Source: Clostridia bacterium (GTDB lineage: Bacteria > Bacillota > Clostridia > RGIG6154). From it: 10,882 nt of DNA. The position numbers and the translations under genes were made by a program. The notes below the pieces were generated by a model. The model saw nothing but the letters and a program-made list of their open reading frames with translations. It ran no database searches and was not told the DNA's origin. The stretch spans positions 1 through 10,882 of the forward strand of contig JAFWXG010000173.1 of the NCBI GenBank assembly GCA_017523005.1, written 5' to 3'. Shown piece by piece: positions 1 through 5,500 of this stretch; position 1 is the stretch's first letter; each line of letters starts with the position of its first letter.

Positions 1-72
1 ACAGCTATTGTTCCACTTACTAAGTTAAAAATTATGTAGGCAAAATTTATATAACTAATTTTTGCAAAAGCA

Positions 73-101
73 TTGATTTTATTGTGGCTTTGATGTATAA
101 T
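73..101 (+). promoter_or_regulatory. Promoter of an orphan upstream transcript
   Basis: A -35 box TTGATT at 73-78 and a perfect -10 box TATAAT at 96-101 are separated by exactly 17 bp. This is a near-consensus housekeeping (sigma-A type) promoter. Transcription would begin near 107-109. No protein gene with a ribosome binding site follows; the next strong signal is the terminator at 368-406. Confidence 0.6.
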
Positions 102-272
102 ACGAACTGTCCAATGGCAACAATATGGCAACAAAAAATCGTATAGTCCATAGGTTGTGGATAATACAGATAACTACAATACCTCGTGATAAAATTTCTA
201 AACAGAATTGTTTAAGATTTCTTTATCAGGAGCGAGTGGGAGTGAGTTTTGCTTTAGCAAAATTCATAAAAC

Positions 273-294
273 GGACAGATGTAGGTATCTGCCC
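273..294. repeat. Imperfect inverted repeat, possible intergenic repeat element
   Basis: GGACAGAT (273-280) and ATCTGCCC (287-294) form an 8-bp stem with one mismatch around a GTAGGT loop. G/C-rich palindromes of this sort, followed by a CTTACAAAA-like flank, resemble dispersed intergenic repeats found in many clostridial genomes. Only one copy lies in the window, so dispersal cannot be shown here. Confidence 0.3.
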
Positions 295-367
295 TTACAA
301 AATTAAATATTCTTCTTGAAAAACAAAAAGTGGGAAACTTTTGTTGAACGGTGTCCTTGCGCTTTTG

Positions 368-406
368 GTGCGTGGCTCTGCTTTCGTGCAGGCTACGCAC
401 TTTTTT
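368..406 (+). terminator. Intrinsic terminator upstream of the pgsA operon
   Basis: GTGCGTGGC (368-376) and CTGC (378-381), with one bulged T between them, pair with GCAG (388-391) and GCTACGCAC (392-400) around a TTTCGT loop. The 13-bp stem (one G-T pair) is followed by six T residues at 401-406. It lies before the next promoter (416-444), so it ends the upstream transcript and does not control pgsA. Confidence 0.8.
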
Positions 407-415
407 ATTATTTTC

Positions 416-444
416 TTGATTTTTTTGGCAAATTGTATTATAAT
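416..444 (+). promoter_or_regulatory. Promoter of the pgsA-like operon
   Basis: TTGATT (416-421) and a perfect TATAAT (439-444) are separated by 17 bp, just after the upstream terminator. The start site would be near 451, giving a leader of about 30 nt. The AAGGAG ribosome binding site (469-474) then sits 9 nt before the ATG at 484. Confidence 0.75.
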
Positions 445-483
445 GTATATTAGAAAGAATTTAGCTTTAAGGAGTTACAAAAG

Positions 484-1035
484 ATGATGAACCTCAAAAA
501 GTATAATATCCTGACAATACCAAACATTTTATCTCTGATAAGAATAGCTTTAATCCCGATTATTGTTTGGCTTTACAACAATGAATATAATCTTTGGGCT
601 GTTTTAGTTATAATCTTATCCGGACTTACTGATGTGGTTGACGGGTATATCGCAAGACATTTTAATATGATAAGCGATTTGGGTAAAATTTTAGACCCTG
701 TTGCAGATAAATTAACTCAGGCTGCAACACTCTTTTGCCTGATATCTGAATTCCCATTCATGATTGTTCCTTTTTCCTTACTTGTTGTTAAGGAGATTTT
801 CTTGAGTGTTATGGGACTTTTTGTTGTCAAAAAAACAAAGGTTGTTAAAAGCGCAAACTGGCACGGAAAGGTAACTACTTTCCTTTTGTATTTTACAATT
901 ATACTCCACATTACATGGAATAACATTCCAGAGGCTGTATCTAATATGGCAATAGGTGCATGCCTTGCGTTTATGGGTCTTTCATTCGTTTTGTATATTA
1001 TGAGAAATTTAAATCAACTTCGCGAACAAAAATAA
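484..1035 (+). CDS. pgsA: CDP-alcohol phosphatidyltransferase, PgsA-like
   Basis: This is an integral membrane enzyme that moves a phosphatidyl group from CDP-diacylglycerol to an alcohol. The likely acceptor is glycerol-3-phosphate, giving phosphatidylglycerol-phosphate, the precursor of phosphatidylglycerol. The family signature D-x2-D-G-x2-A-R-x8-G-x3-D-x3-D is complete: D50, D53, G54, A57, R58, G67, D71 and D75. These residues bind the metal and the CDP group. The 183-residue length and hydrophobic helices around the motif fit bacterial PgsA. The ATG at 484 is preferred over the next in-frame ATG at 487 because AAGGAG (469-474) is 9 nt away. It is the first gene of a three-gene operon. 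The precise alcohol acceptor cannot be proven from the motif, and phosphatidylserine or cardiolipin-type relatives share it, but the length and sequence favour PgsA. Confidence 0.88.
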   Translation: MMNLKKYNILTIPNILSLIRIALIPIIVWLYNNEYNLWAVLVIILSGLTDVVDGYIARHFNMISDLGKILDPVADKLTQAATLFCLISEFPFMIVPFSLLVVKEIFLSVMGLFVVKKTKVVKSANWHGKVTTFLLYFTIILHITWNNIPEAVSNMAIGACLAFMGLSFVLYIMRNLNQLREQK

Positions 1036-1050
1036 TTTAAGGAGAGAATT

Positions 1051-1536
1051 ATGGACAGTATTGCAATATGGTTTGGGGAATCGCTTGGACAATATATCCC
1101 TGCTGAGCTTGTTACATTCATTGTATCCCTTTTGCCTGTTTTAGAGTGCAGAGGCGGTATTATTGTTGGGCGCTTGCTTGGACTTCCGCTTGCTGAAACA
1201 GTATTTATCTCTGTAATAGGTAATATTTTGCCGATACCTTTTATTTTGCTATTCATTAAAAAGATTTTTAAATGGCTTAAGCCAACAAAATACATAGGAA
1301 AGGCAGTCTGCAAAATAGAGGAACACGCTATGAAAAAAAGCGATGCTCTTAAAAAAGGAGAATTTTTAGGATTGATGTTGTTTGTGGGTGTTCCACTCCC
1401 GGGAACAGGCGCGTGGACAGGCGCTATGATTTCTACATTGCTTGGAATAAGAATAAAAAAGGCAATTCTTCCAATTTTTCTTGGAGTTATAATGGCTACT
1501 GTTATTATAAGTCTTATTATGTACGGAATTTTATAA
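1051..1536 (+). CDS. COG2426 family 'small multidrug export' membrane protein
   Basis: This 161-residue, strongly hydrophobic protein looks like the COG2426 / putative small multidrug export family. Visible family-like segments are LPVLECRGG around residues 28-36, a helix containing GNILPIPF at about 57-64, and GVPLPGTGAWTG at 113-124. The last is a re-entrant-loop style Pro/Gly motif similar to that in DedA-like membrane proteins. Four to five membrane segments are apparent, with a charged cytoplasmic-type stretch at about 70-105. Despite the family name, a transport role is weakly established and the substrate is unknown. AAGGAGAG lies just before the ATG, and the gap to the preceding gene is 15 nt, so co-transcription is very likely. 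Confidence 0.78.
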   Translation: MDSIAIWFGESLGQYIPAELVTFIVSLLPVLECRGGIIVGRLLGLPLAETVFISVIGNILPIPFILLFIKKIFKWLKPTKYIGKAVCKIEEHAMKKSDALKKGEFLGLMLFVGVPLPGTGAWTGAMISTLLGIRIKKAILPIFLGVIMATVIISLIMYGIL

Positions 1537-1548
1537 TGGAGGAAAAGT

Positions 1549-2652
1549 ATGGATAAAAAACTTAAACAGATACTTTTTATCACTTCATTCGGCGTGGTGC
1601 TTTTCGCAATTTTGATGAATTTTAGTTCAGTGCTACCATTTTTTAATAACATAATTTCACTTATTATGCCTGTTATTGTGGGTGGAATTATTGCGATTTT
1701 TGTAAATGTACCCGTAAGCACCGTTGAAAAGCTTTTAAAAAAACTTTTTAAAGGCAAAAAAACAAAAATGTCTGATAACTCTTATCACGCAATAAGCTTT
1801 GCGGTAACTATCTTAATCGCGGTGCTTATCATTTTCCTTGTGTGCACAATAATTATTCCTGTAATAAGAGAGTCAGTAACAAGTGTTTATTACCTTGCAA
1901 AGGAGAAATTGCCCGCATTTGTCGACTATTTAAGAAGTCATAACATAAGAAACTCTTGGTTGGAAGAGTTTTTAAACAGTGAGAATTTAGAAGGCTTGTT
2001 CGGAAATTTCACAGATACTGCTCATACCTTGCTGGGCGGTGTTGCTTTAGCCATTTCTTCTACTGTAAGTGCTGTCGTAACTGCTGTTTTTTCTGTGATT
2101 ATCGCAATTTACTTAATTTTAAGTAAGAACAGGGTAGTAAGACATTCAAAGACTCTTATAACAACTTACATAAAATCCAAATGGGCAGACAGAATTATTA
2201 AATTCTGCAGATTGTTCAGCGAAACCTTTACAAGATTCCTCTCAGGACAATGTATCGAGGCAGTTATTCTCGGTGCGCTTATGTTTTTAACATTTACGGT
2301 TTTCAAACTTCCGTATGCAACTTTAGTAGGTGTAGTTACCGCAGTTTGCGCAATAATACCTTATATCGGTGCATTTATTTCCTGCACATTAAGTGCTTTG
2401 CTGATTGCTATTGTAAGTCCGGTAGTAGCCCTTAAAGCTCTGGCGGTTTACCTTGTTGTTCAGTTTGTTGAAAACCAGTTTATTTATCCGAGAGTAGTTG
2501 GCGCAAATGTCGGACTTCCGCCACTCTATACTTTAGTTTCTGCTTTAATAGGGGGTAAATTATTCGGTGTTATAGGTATTTTGTTCTTTATACCTCTTGC
2601 TGCAACTGTTTTCCTGCTCGTAAAAGAAGATGTTAGAATGAAAACAAACTAA
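1549..2652 (+). CDS. AI-2E family transporter (permease)
   Basis: This 367-residue polytopic membrane protein belongs to the AI-2E / UPF0118 permease family. Hydrophobic segments lie at roughly 8-28, 33-55, 82-106, 163-192, 233-255, 258-290, 292-308 and 328-356. The family's less hydrophobic extracytoplasmic region is at about 107-160. Well-conserved family features are the IPYIGAF stretch (270-276) and QFVENQFIYPRVVG (305-318). Members export or exchange small molecules; assignments include autoinducer-2 and Na+(Li+)/H+ antiport, so the substrate here is open. GGAGG precedes the ATG by 6 nt, and the gene starts 12 nt after the previous stop. It closes the operon and is followed by the shared terminator at 2660-2691. 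Confidence 0.85.
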   Translation: MDKKLKQILFITSFGVVLFAILMNFSSVLPFFNNIISLIMPVIVGGIIAIFVNVPVSTVEKLLKKLFKGKKTKMSDNSYHAISFAVTILIAVLIIFLVCTIIIPVIRESVTSVYYLAKEKLPAFVDYLRSHNIRNSWLEEFLNSENLEGLFGNFTDTAHTLLGGVALAISSTVSAVVTAVFSVIIAIYLILSKNRVVRHSKTLITTYIKSKWADRIIKFCRLFSETFTRFLSGQCIEAVILGALMFLTFTVFKLPYATLVGVVTAVCAIIPYIGAFISCTLSALLIAIVSPVVALKALAVYLVVQFVENQFIYPRVVGANVGLPPLYTLVSALIGGKLFGVIGILFFIPLAATVFLLVKEDVRMKTN

Positions 2653-2659
2653 TAAAAAC

Positions 2660-2691
2660 AAAAAGCATCGACTTAAAGTCGATGCTTTTTT
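2660..2691. terminator. Bidirectional intrinsic terminator shared by an operon and a tRNA
   Basis: GCATCGAC (2665-2672) and GTCGATGC (2678-2685) form a perfect 8-bp stem around TTAAA. It is flanked by AAAAA (2660-2664) and TTTTTT (2686-2691). Read on the plus strand it ends the pgsA / AI-2E operon. Read on the minus strand it lies directly after the tRNA-Leu CCA end and has its own U tract (TTTTTG). The last base of the T run is also the final base of the tRNA gene. Confidence 0.85.
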
Positions 2692-2778
2692 GGTGCTCGA
2701 GACCGGAATCGAACCGGTACGGCTTTAAGGGCCGCAGGATTTTAAGTCCTGTGCGTCTGCCAGTTCCGCCACTCGAGC
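2691..2778 (-). tRNA. tRNA-Leu, anticodon UAA
   Basis: On the minus strand the gene opens with GCTCGAG (from 2778) and closes with CTCGAGC, then A and an encoded CCA (to 2691). The acceptor stem is a perfect 7 bp. The anticodon arm is CAGGA, loop CTTAAAA, TCCTG, giving anticodon TAA, which reads UUA and UUG leucine codons. A long variable arm (class II, as in tRNA-Leu) follows. The T arm has the conserved GGTTCGATTCC. Including CCA the gene is 88 nt. Its own promoter lies at 2789-2817 and its terminator at 2660-2691, so it is a one-gene transcription unit. Confidence 0.95.
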
Positions 2779-2788
2779 TTACCTAAGT

Positions 2789-2817
2789 ATAATAGCACAA
2801 TTTTTGCCTGTTGTCAA
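2789..2817 (-). promoter_or_regulatory. Consensus promoter of tRNA-Leu
   Basis: On the minus strand a perfect -35 TTGACA (2817-2812) and -10 TATTAT (2794-2789) are 17 bp apart, only 10 bp before the 5' end of the tRNA. The near-ideal match fits the high expression expected of a tRNA gene. Confidence 0.85.
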
Positions 2818-2833
2818 TACTTTATTTCTAATT

Positions 2834-2871
2834 TTTTAAAAAAAATAAAGCGGTTTATTCCGCTTTATTTT
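2834..2871 (-). terminator. Terminator overlapping the 3' end of the lipoprotein gene
   Basis: The arms 2842-2853 and 2860-2871 form a 12-bp stem with a GCGG/CCGC core at the loop end, around a 6-nt loop. On the minus strand an uninterrupted run of T follows (2845-2838, partly within the stem). The TAA stop codon of the lipoprotein gene (2857-2855) falls in the loop, so the last codons of the gene form the upstream arm of its own terminator. Confidence 0.7.
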
Positions 2872-3619
2872 CTTCTTCTTGTTGGTCGTCGAAAACATCA
2901 AAGTCTTCGTCTTTGCTAAGGTCGACACCTTTCTTTCTTGCTTTTATTACATAAATTGCAATAAGTGCGGCGAGCACAACTGCTCCGATTATTAAGTAAA
3001 TATTAGTCATATTAACAAGACTGTATGACAAAGATATTTCGTTATTTTCCCCTAAAACAATATCGTATTCATAGGTGTTTTTTTGTGTTTCTGACGGGGT
3101 TCCGGTTTTAGAAGTTATTTCAGATGGTGCTGTAACAATAAGCTTTAGCGATATTGACTGATTTATCGCAGGTAAAAGTGTTTGAGAATTCGGGTCGTCA
3201 CCGAAAATGTCGGAGGTATCAACATTTGCGTTTAAGGTATAAACATTCTTAAAAAGTCCGCGAGTTACCTTTATTCCGCCATCTCCTGTTCCGCCCATTC
3301 CTAACTGGGTTATCACTTCCTGCATATTAAGGTCCATACTCTTTGCAGACGCCTTAAAGCCTACTTCTGTTTCAGTTTCCAAGGCTTCAACCTTAAACCC
3401 TGAATCTTCTGCACTCTTTTTATTTTCTGCAAATATATCCTGATTTTCAACATCTTCGCCTAAAAATAATGGCAAAGTTTCTTTGTTCATGTACATTTCA
3501 TATACTACATCTGCTGTTGCGTTTTTGTTTAGCGTTACATGGTAAGTTATTCTCATACAACCGGTAAGCTGAAAGAGCAGTAAAACTATAACAATGAGTG
3601 TAAATATTCTTTTTTTCAT
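2855..3619 (-). CDS. LppM-like lipoprotein with C-terminal membrane anchor
   Basis: This 254-residue protein begins with a positively charged, hydrophobic signal sequence ending in the lipobox LTGC. C21 would be lipidated after signal peptidase II cleavage. A beta-rich extracytoplasmic domain follows (about 22-200). Its opening residues, MRITYHVTLNKNATADV, are typical of the LppM / DUF3153 group of envelope lipoproteins. A single membrane helix lies at about 206-225, then a basic stop-transfer (KARKK) and an acidic cytoplasmic tail. It is therefore probably held at both ends. Molecular function is unknown; LppM in mycobacteria is linked to cell-envelope lipids, but I would not transfer that here. 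A GAGGGAG ribosome binding site precedes the ATG. It has its own promoter (3657-3685) and terminator (2834-2871). Confidence 0.72.
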   Translation of the reverse strand: MKKRIFTLIVIVLLLFQLTGCMRITYHVTLNKNATADVVYEMYMNKETLPLFLGEDVENQDIFAENKKSAEDSGFKVEALETETEVGFKASAKSMDLNMQEVITQLGMGGTGDGGIKVTRGLFKNVYTLNANVDTSDIFGDDPNSQTLLPAINQSISLKLIVTAPSEITSKTGTPSETQKNTYEYDIVLGENNEISLSYSLVNMTNIYLIIGAVVLAALIAIYVIKARKKGVDLSKDEDFDVFDDQQEEENKAE

Positions 3620-3656
3620 TTGAACTCCCTCATTTCAAGAAAAATTCTACATATAC

Positions 3657-3685
3657 ATTATACACGAGAATTTTGGTAAAATCAA
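3657..3685 (-). promoter_or_regulatory. Promoter of the lipoprotein gene
   Basis: On the minus strand TTGATT (3685-3680) and a perfect TATAAT (3662-3657) are 17 bp apart. The -35 box overlaps the stop codon (3684-3682) of the preceding carboxypeptidase gene, so the two genes are packed with no spare sequence between them. Confidence 0.75.
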
Positions 3686-4545
3686 CCTAAAAATGATGCA
3701 AGAAGCATTAAAGGGATATTTTTTTCTACAATTTCAGGGAATTGAGTATAGCTTAACGGATTTTTTCCCAGGCCTACCTCTACTGTATAGGCGGGAAGGC
3801 GGTATTTTTCAATAAACCAGTCTTTAAAACCGCCATAAGATGCAATTTCTTCAGTTTTATCGGGTCGGTATGTGCTTTCTCTGCACAAAGCCTTCAAAAT
3901 TTCATAGCTGTTTTCAGGAACATAACCATTATAGTCATAATAAATAACCTCGCCTTGCGAATGATATGCAATGCAGAGCCTGAAGTCATTCTTTCTCACA
4001 TAATCGCAAAGAGCTTTTGTTTCAGGTTCGCTTTCCGGATGAGTCCCGCCGTAACGCGTGGCACACGGACTTGTAATTCCCATCTTAAATTCCTGTTTCT
4101 TTAACATATTAAAGCCTGCATCATAATTGTGATTTAGGTCTATACCGCGTCCGTTGCTTTGCCAGTTTTTCTTAAAATCATTTCCTAAGTTAATTCGGTT
4201 AAGATACGGACTGTCTGTACCGAAAGTCGCTATTTCTATTCCATCGGGATTCAGCATAGGTATAAGATGTATTGTTGCTGTTTTATACAGCTTTAAGACA
4301 TCGTAACCCTTTAATCGCTTACCTGATTTTAGATGCTTAAGATACTGTTTTGCAAATTCTACAATCAAGGGAGATGTCAGCCATTCAAGTCCATGATGTG
4401 CACCTACAATCAAAATCTGCTTTTCTCCTCTCCCTAATTTGATGCTGTAAATATTTCTCCCGAATACCGTTTTCCCGATTGAGTAAAACGGCACTGAAAG
4501 CTCTTTTAAATCTTTTATTAAATCGTTGTATGTGTAGCTTTTCAT
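3682..4545 (-). CDS. M14 family zinc carboxypeptidase (gamma-D-Glu-Dap peptidase / MpaA-like)
   Basis: This 287-residue metallopeptidase of family M14 has all expected residues. The zinc ligands are H51 and E54 in HHGLE and H195 in AYHSQGE. The substrate-contact region is R133 with DLNHN (136-140), and the probable catalytic glutamate is E256 in YTVEVGLG. NPDG at 99-102 is also typical. Closest known relatives cut the gamma-D-glutamyl bond to diaminopimelate in cell-wall peptides (Bacillus ENPase I, enterobacterial MpaA). There is no signal peptide and there are no LysM repeats, so a cytoplasmic role in recycling murein peptides is the best guess. AGGAGG precedes the ATG. No clear promoter was found upstream. 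It is divergent from the peptide-cluster operon, so a link to that operon is possible but unproven. Confidence 0.82.
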   Translation of the reverse strand: MKSYTYNDLIKDLKELSVPFYSIGKTVFGRNIYSIKLGRGEKQILIVGAHHGLEWLTSPLIVEFAKQYLKHLKSGKRLKGYDVLKLYKTATIHLIPMLNPDGIEIATFGTDSPYLNRINLGNDFKKNWQSNGRGIDLNHNYDAGFNMLKKQEFKMGITSPCATRYGGTHPESEPETKALCDYVRKNDFRLCIAYHSQGEVIYYDYNGYVPENSYEILKALCRESTYRPDKTEEIASYGGFKDWFIEKYRLPAYTVEVGLGKNPLSYTQFPEIVEKNIPLMLLASFLG

Positions 4546-4600
4546 TTATAATTCCTCCTACACTAACAGGATATGTAATTTGTGGAAAGAAGGGAATAAT

Positions 4601-4687
4601 TTGATATGTAAAAAAATTATGTATATTTTTGTCGTGCTTTTGCTTGTTTTAGCGGTTTTGTGCATCATGAGAAATGTCTTTTTTTGA
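4601..4687 (+). CDS. Possible 28-residue single-span membrane peptide (TTG start)
   Basis: A short frame opens with TTG at 4601 and stops with TGA at 4685-4687. The product would start MICKK, continue with a hydrophobic stretch of about 17 residues (residues 7-23, rich in V, L, I, A) and end RNVFF. The charge pattern, lysines before and arginine after, fits a single membrane span. AGAAGGGA lies 5-6 nt before the TTG. It sits between the divergent carboxypeptidase and the PqqD gene, ending before the PqqD promoter. Only a weak promoter candidate (TATAAT near 4550) precedes it. It may be a true small protein, a remnant of a signal-peptide gene, or chance A/T-rich hydrophobic coding. Confidence 0.25.
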   Translation: MICKKIMYIFVVLLLVLAVLCIMRNVFF

Positions 4688-4700
4688 TATTAAAAAAAGC

Positions 4701-4729
4701 TTGCAAATTATATCAATGTATGGTAAAAT
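4701..4729 (+). promoter_or_regulatory. Promoter of the PqqD-S26-ABC-peptide-kinase-SLH operon
   Basis: TTGCAA (4701-4706) and TAAAAT (4724-4729) are 17 bp apart, predicting a start near 4736 and a leader of about 34 nt. The next ATG in frame is the PqqD start at 4770. This is the only good promoter I see for the seven genes downstream. TTGATAT (4684-4690) and its inverse ATATCAA (4710-4716) flank the -35 box and could be an operator, though the region is A/T-rich. Confidence 0.65.
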
Positions 4730-4769
4730 GAATAGGCACTCAAGAAGAAAGGAGAGGCGACAACTTAAA

Positions 4770-5033
4770 ATGAAAATTAACCCTAACTTTATGTTGAAAG
4801 AGATTGCAGGTGACTATCTCGTGGTTACCGTTGGAGAAGGTGTGGTGGACTTGTCAGATTCATTTACACTCACAGAAAGCGGAGCTTTCCTATGGAAAGA
4901 GCTTATAAATGATGTCACTGAGCAAGAACTCGTTACAGCCTTGCTTAGTGAGTATGATGTGGATGAAGAAACTGCAAATTGTGATGTAAAGGAATTCTTG
5001 GCAGACCTTTCTGCGAGAAATATGTTATTATAG
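4770..5033 (+). CDS. PqqD-like peptide-binding protein (RiPP recognition element)
   Basis: This 87-residue protein matches the PqqD family in length and pattern. It opens with a beta segment containing MLKEIAGDYLVV, then a conserved 'LTESGAFLWKEL' helix start (about 46-57), and a C-terminal winged-helix-like part rich in acidic residues. In RiPP pathways such domains bind the leader of a precursor peptide and present it to modifying enzymes; lasso-peptide B1 proteins are an example. The reading frame could extend upstream to an ATG at 4674, but that ATG lies before the promoter at 4701-4729. The family's usual N terminus also begins here, so ATG 4770 is chosen. GGAGAGG lies 12 nt upstream. 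The next gene begins 3 nt after its stop, indicating translational coupling. Confidence 0.82.
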   Translation: MKINPNFMLKEIAGDYLVVTVGEGVVDLSDSFTLTESGAFLWKELINDVTEQELVTALLSEYDVDEETANCDVKEFLADLSARNMLL

Positions 5034-5036
5034 GAT

Positions 5037-5486
5037 ATGGATAGAGTAGAAAAGCCTATTTCCGATTTAGTGGAATTGATAGAAAAACCTTTGAAAGAAG
5101 GAAAAGAAGCAGGTCTTGTAATCAGAGGAAACAGTATGTGGCCACTGCTTCATGACGGGGTGGATAAAATTTTTCTTAAAAGGGTTGATTTTTATCGAAA
5201 TTATGATATAATATTATACAGGAGAATTAGCGGTAATTATGTTTTGCATCGTATAATAGGAAAGAAAAATGGCGCTTACATATTGGCGGGAGACGGGGAA
5301 TTTGAAAAGGAATATCCTATCTATCCGCATCAGATTTTGGCTAAGGCTACAAGAGGAATTCGCAAAGGAAAGCCTTTTTCTTGTGACAGTTTACGCTATA
5401 AAATTTTCAGCTTTATCTGGTCAAAAAGTTTATACCTTCGCCCGCTTATTGTAAAGATTGCAGTATGGGTCAGAAGAGCAGTGTAA
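5037..5486 (+). CDS. S24/S26 family serine peptidase, Ser-His type, no N-terminal anchor
   Basis: This 149-residue protein carries the signal-peptidase-like fold. The nucleophile motif is GNSMWPLL, with S33. YDIILYRR leads to YVLHRI, with H71 where ordinary bacterial signal peptidase I has lysine. GDGEFEKE (85-92) takes the place of the GD box. A histidine at that position, in an HR(I/V) motif, is the SipW / archaeal-ER signal peptidase (S26B) arrangement. Unlike those enzymes there is no leading membrane helix; the C-terminal 30 residues are mixed basic-hydrophobic and may sit on the membrane. Between a PqqD-like gene and an exporter, a role in removing a leader peptide is plausible (inference). 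Its ribosome binding site is weak (TAGGAT close to the ATG), so translation probably depends on coupling to the gene before it. Confidence 0.75.
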   Translation: MDRVEKPISDLVELIEKPLKEGKEAGLVIRGNSMWPLLHDGVDKIFLKRVDFYRNYDIILYRRISGNYVLHRIIGKKNGAYILAGDGEFEKEYPIYPHQILAKATRGIRKGKPFSCDSLRYKIFSFIWSKSLYLRPLIVKIAVWVRRAV

Positions 5487-5500
5487 AGAAGATAGGAAAT

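Larger units (their letters stand above)
107..406 (+). ncRNA. Candidate noncoding transcript, about 300 nt, family unknown
   Basis: This interval runs from the inferred start of the promoter at 73-101 to the end of an intrinsic terminator at 406. The only sizeable reading frame in it (125-319) has no ribosome binding site and looks like random coding. Instead there are several local hairpins: 247-262 (TTTTGC, loop TTTA, GCAAAA), 273-294, 322-345 (AACAAAAAGT pairing with ACTTTTGTT around a GGGAA loop, one bulge) and the terminator. I looked for hallmarks of tmRNA, RNase P RNA, SRP RNA and T-box leaders and saw none. It could be an unrecognised small RNA, or decayed intergenic sequence that happens to lie between two signals. 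Positions 1-72 hold nothing I can identify. Confidence 0.3.

Noticed and set aside
125..319. A 64-codon plus-strand frame in the leading intergenic region
   Set aside because: It has no ribosome binding site, no recognisable protein pattern and overlaps several inverted repeats; noncoding sequence explains it better.
1014..1757. A 247-codon minus-strand frame opposite the COG2426 and AI-2E genes
   Set aside because: It is antisense to two genes with clear family motifs, ribosome binding sites and tight operon spacing. Its own product looks like mirrored low-complexity coding.
4674..4769. N-terminal extension of the PqqD-like protein to an upstream ATG
   Set aside because: The upstream ATG precedes the promoter at 4701-4729, the extension is basic low-complexity sequence, and the family N terminus begins at the ATG at 4770.
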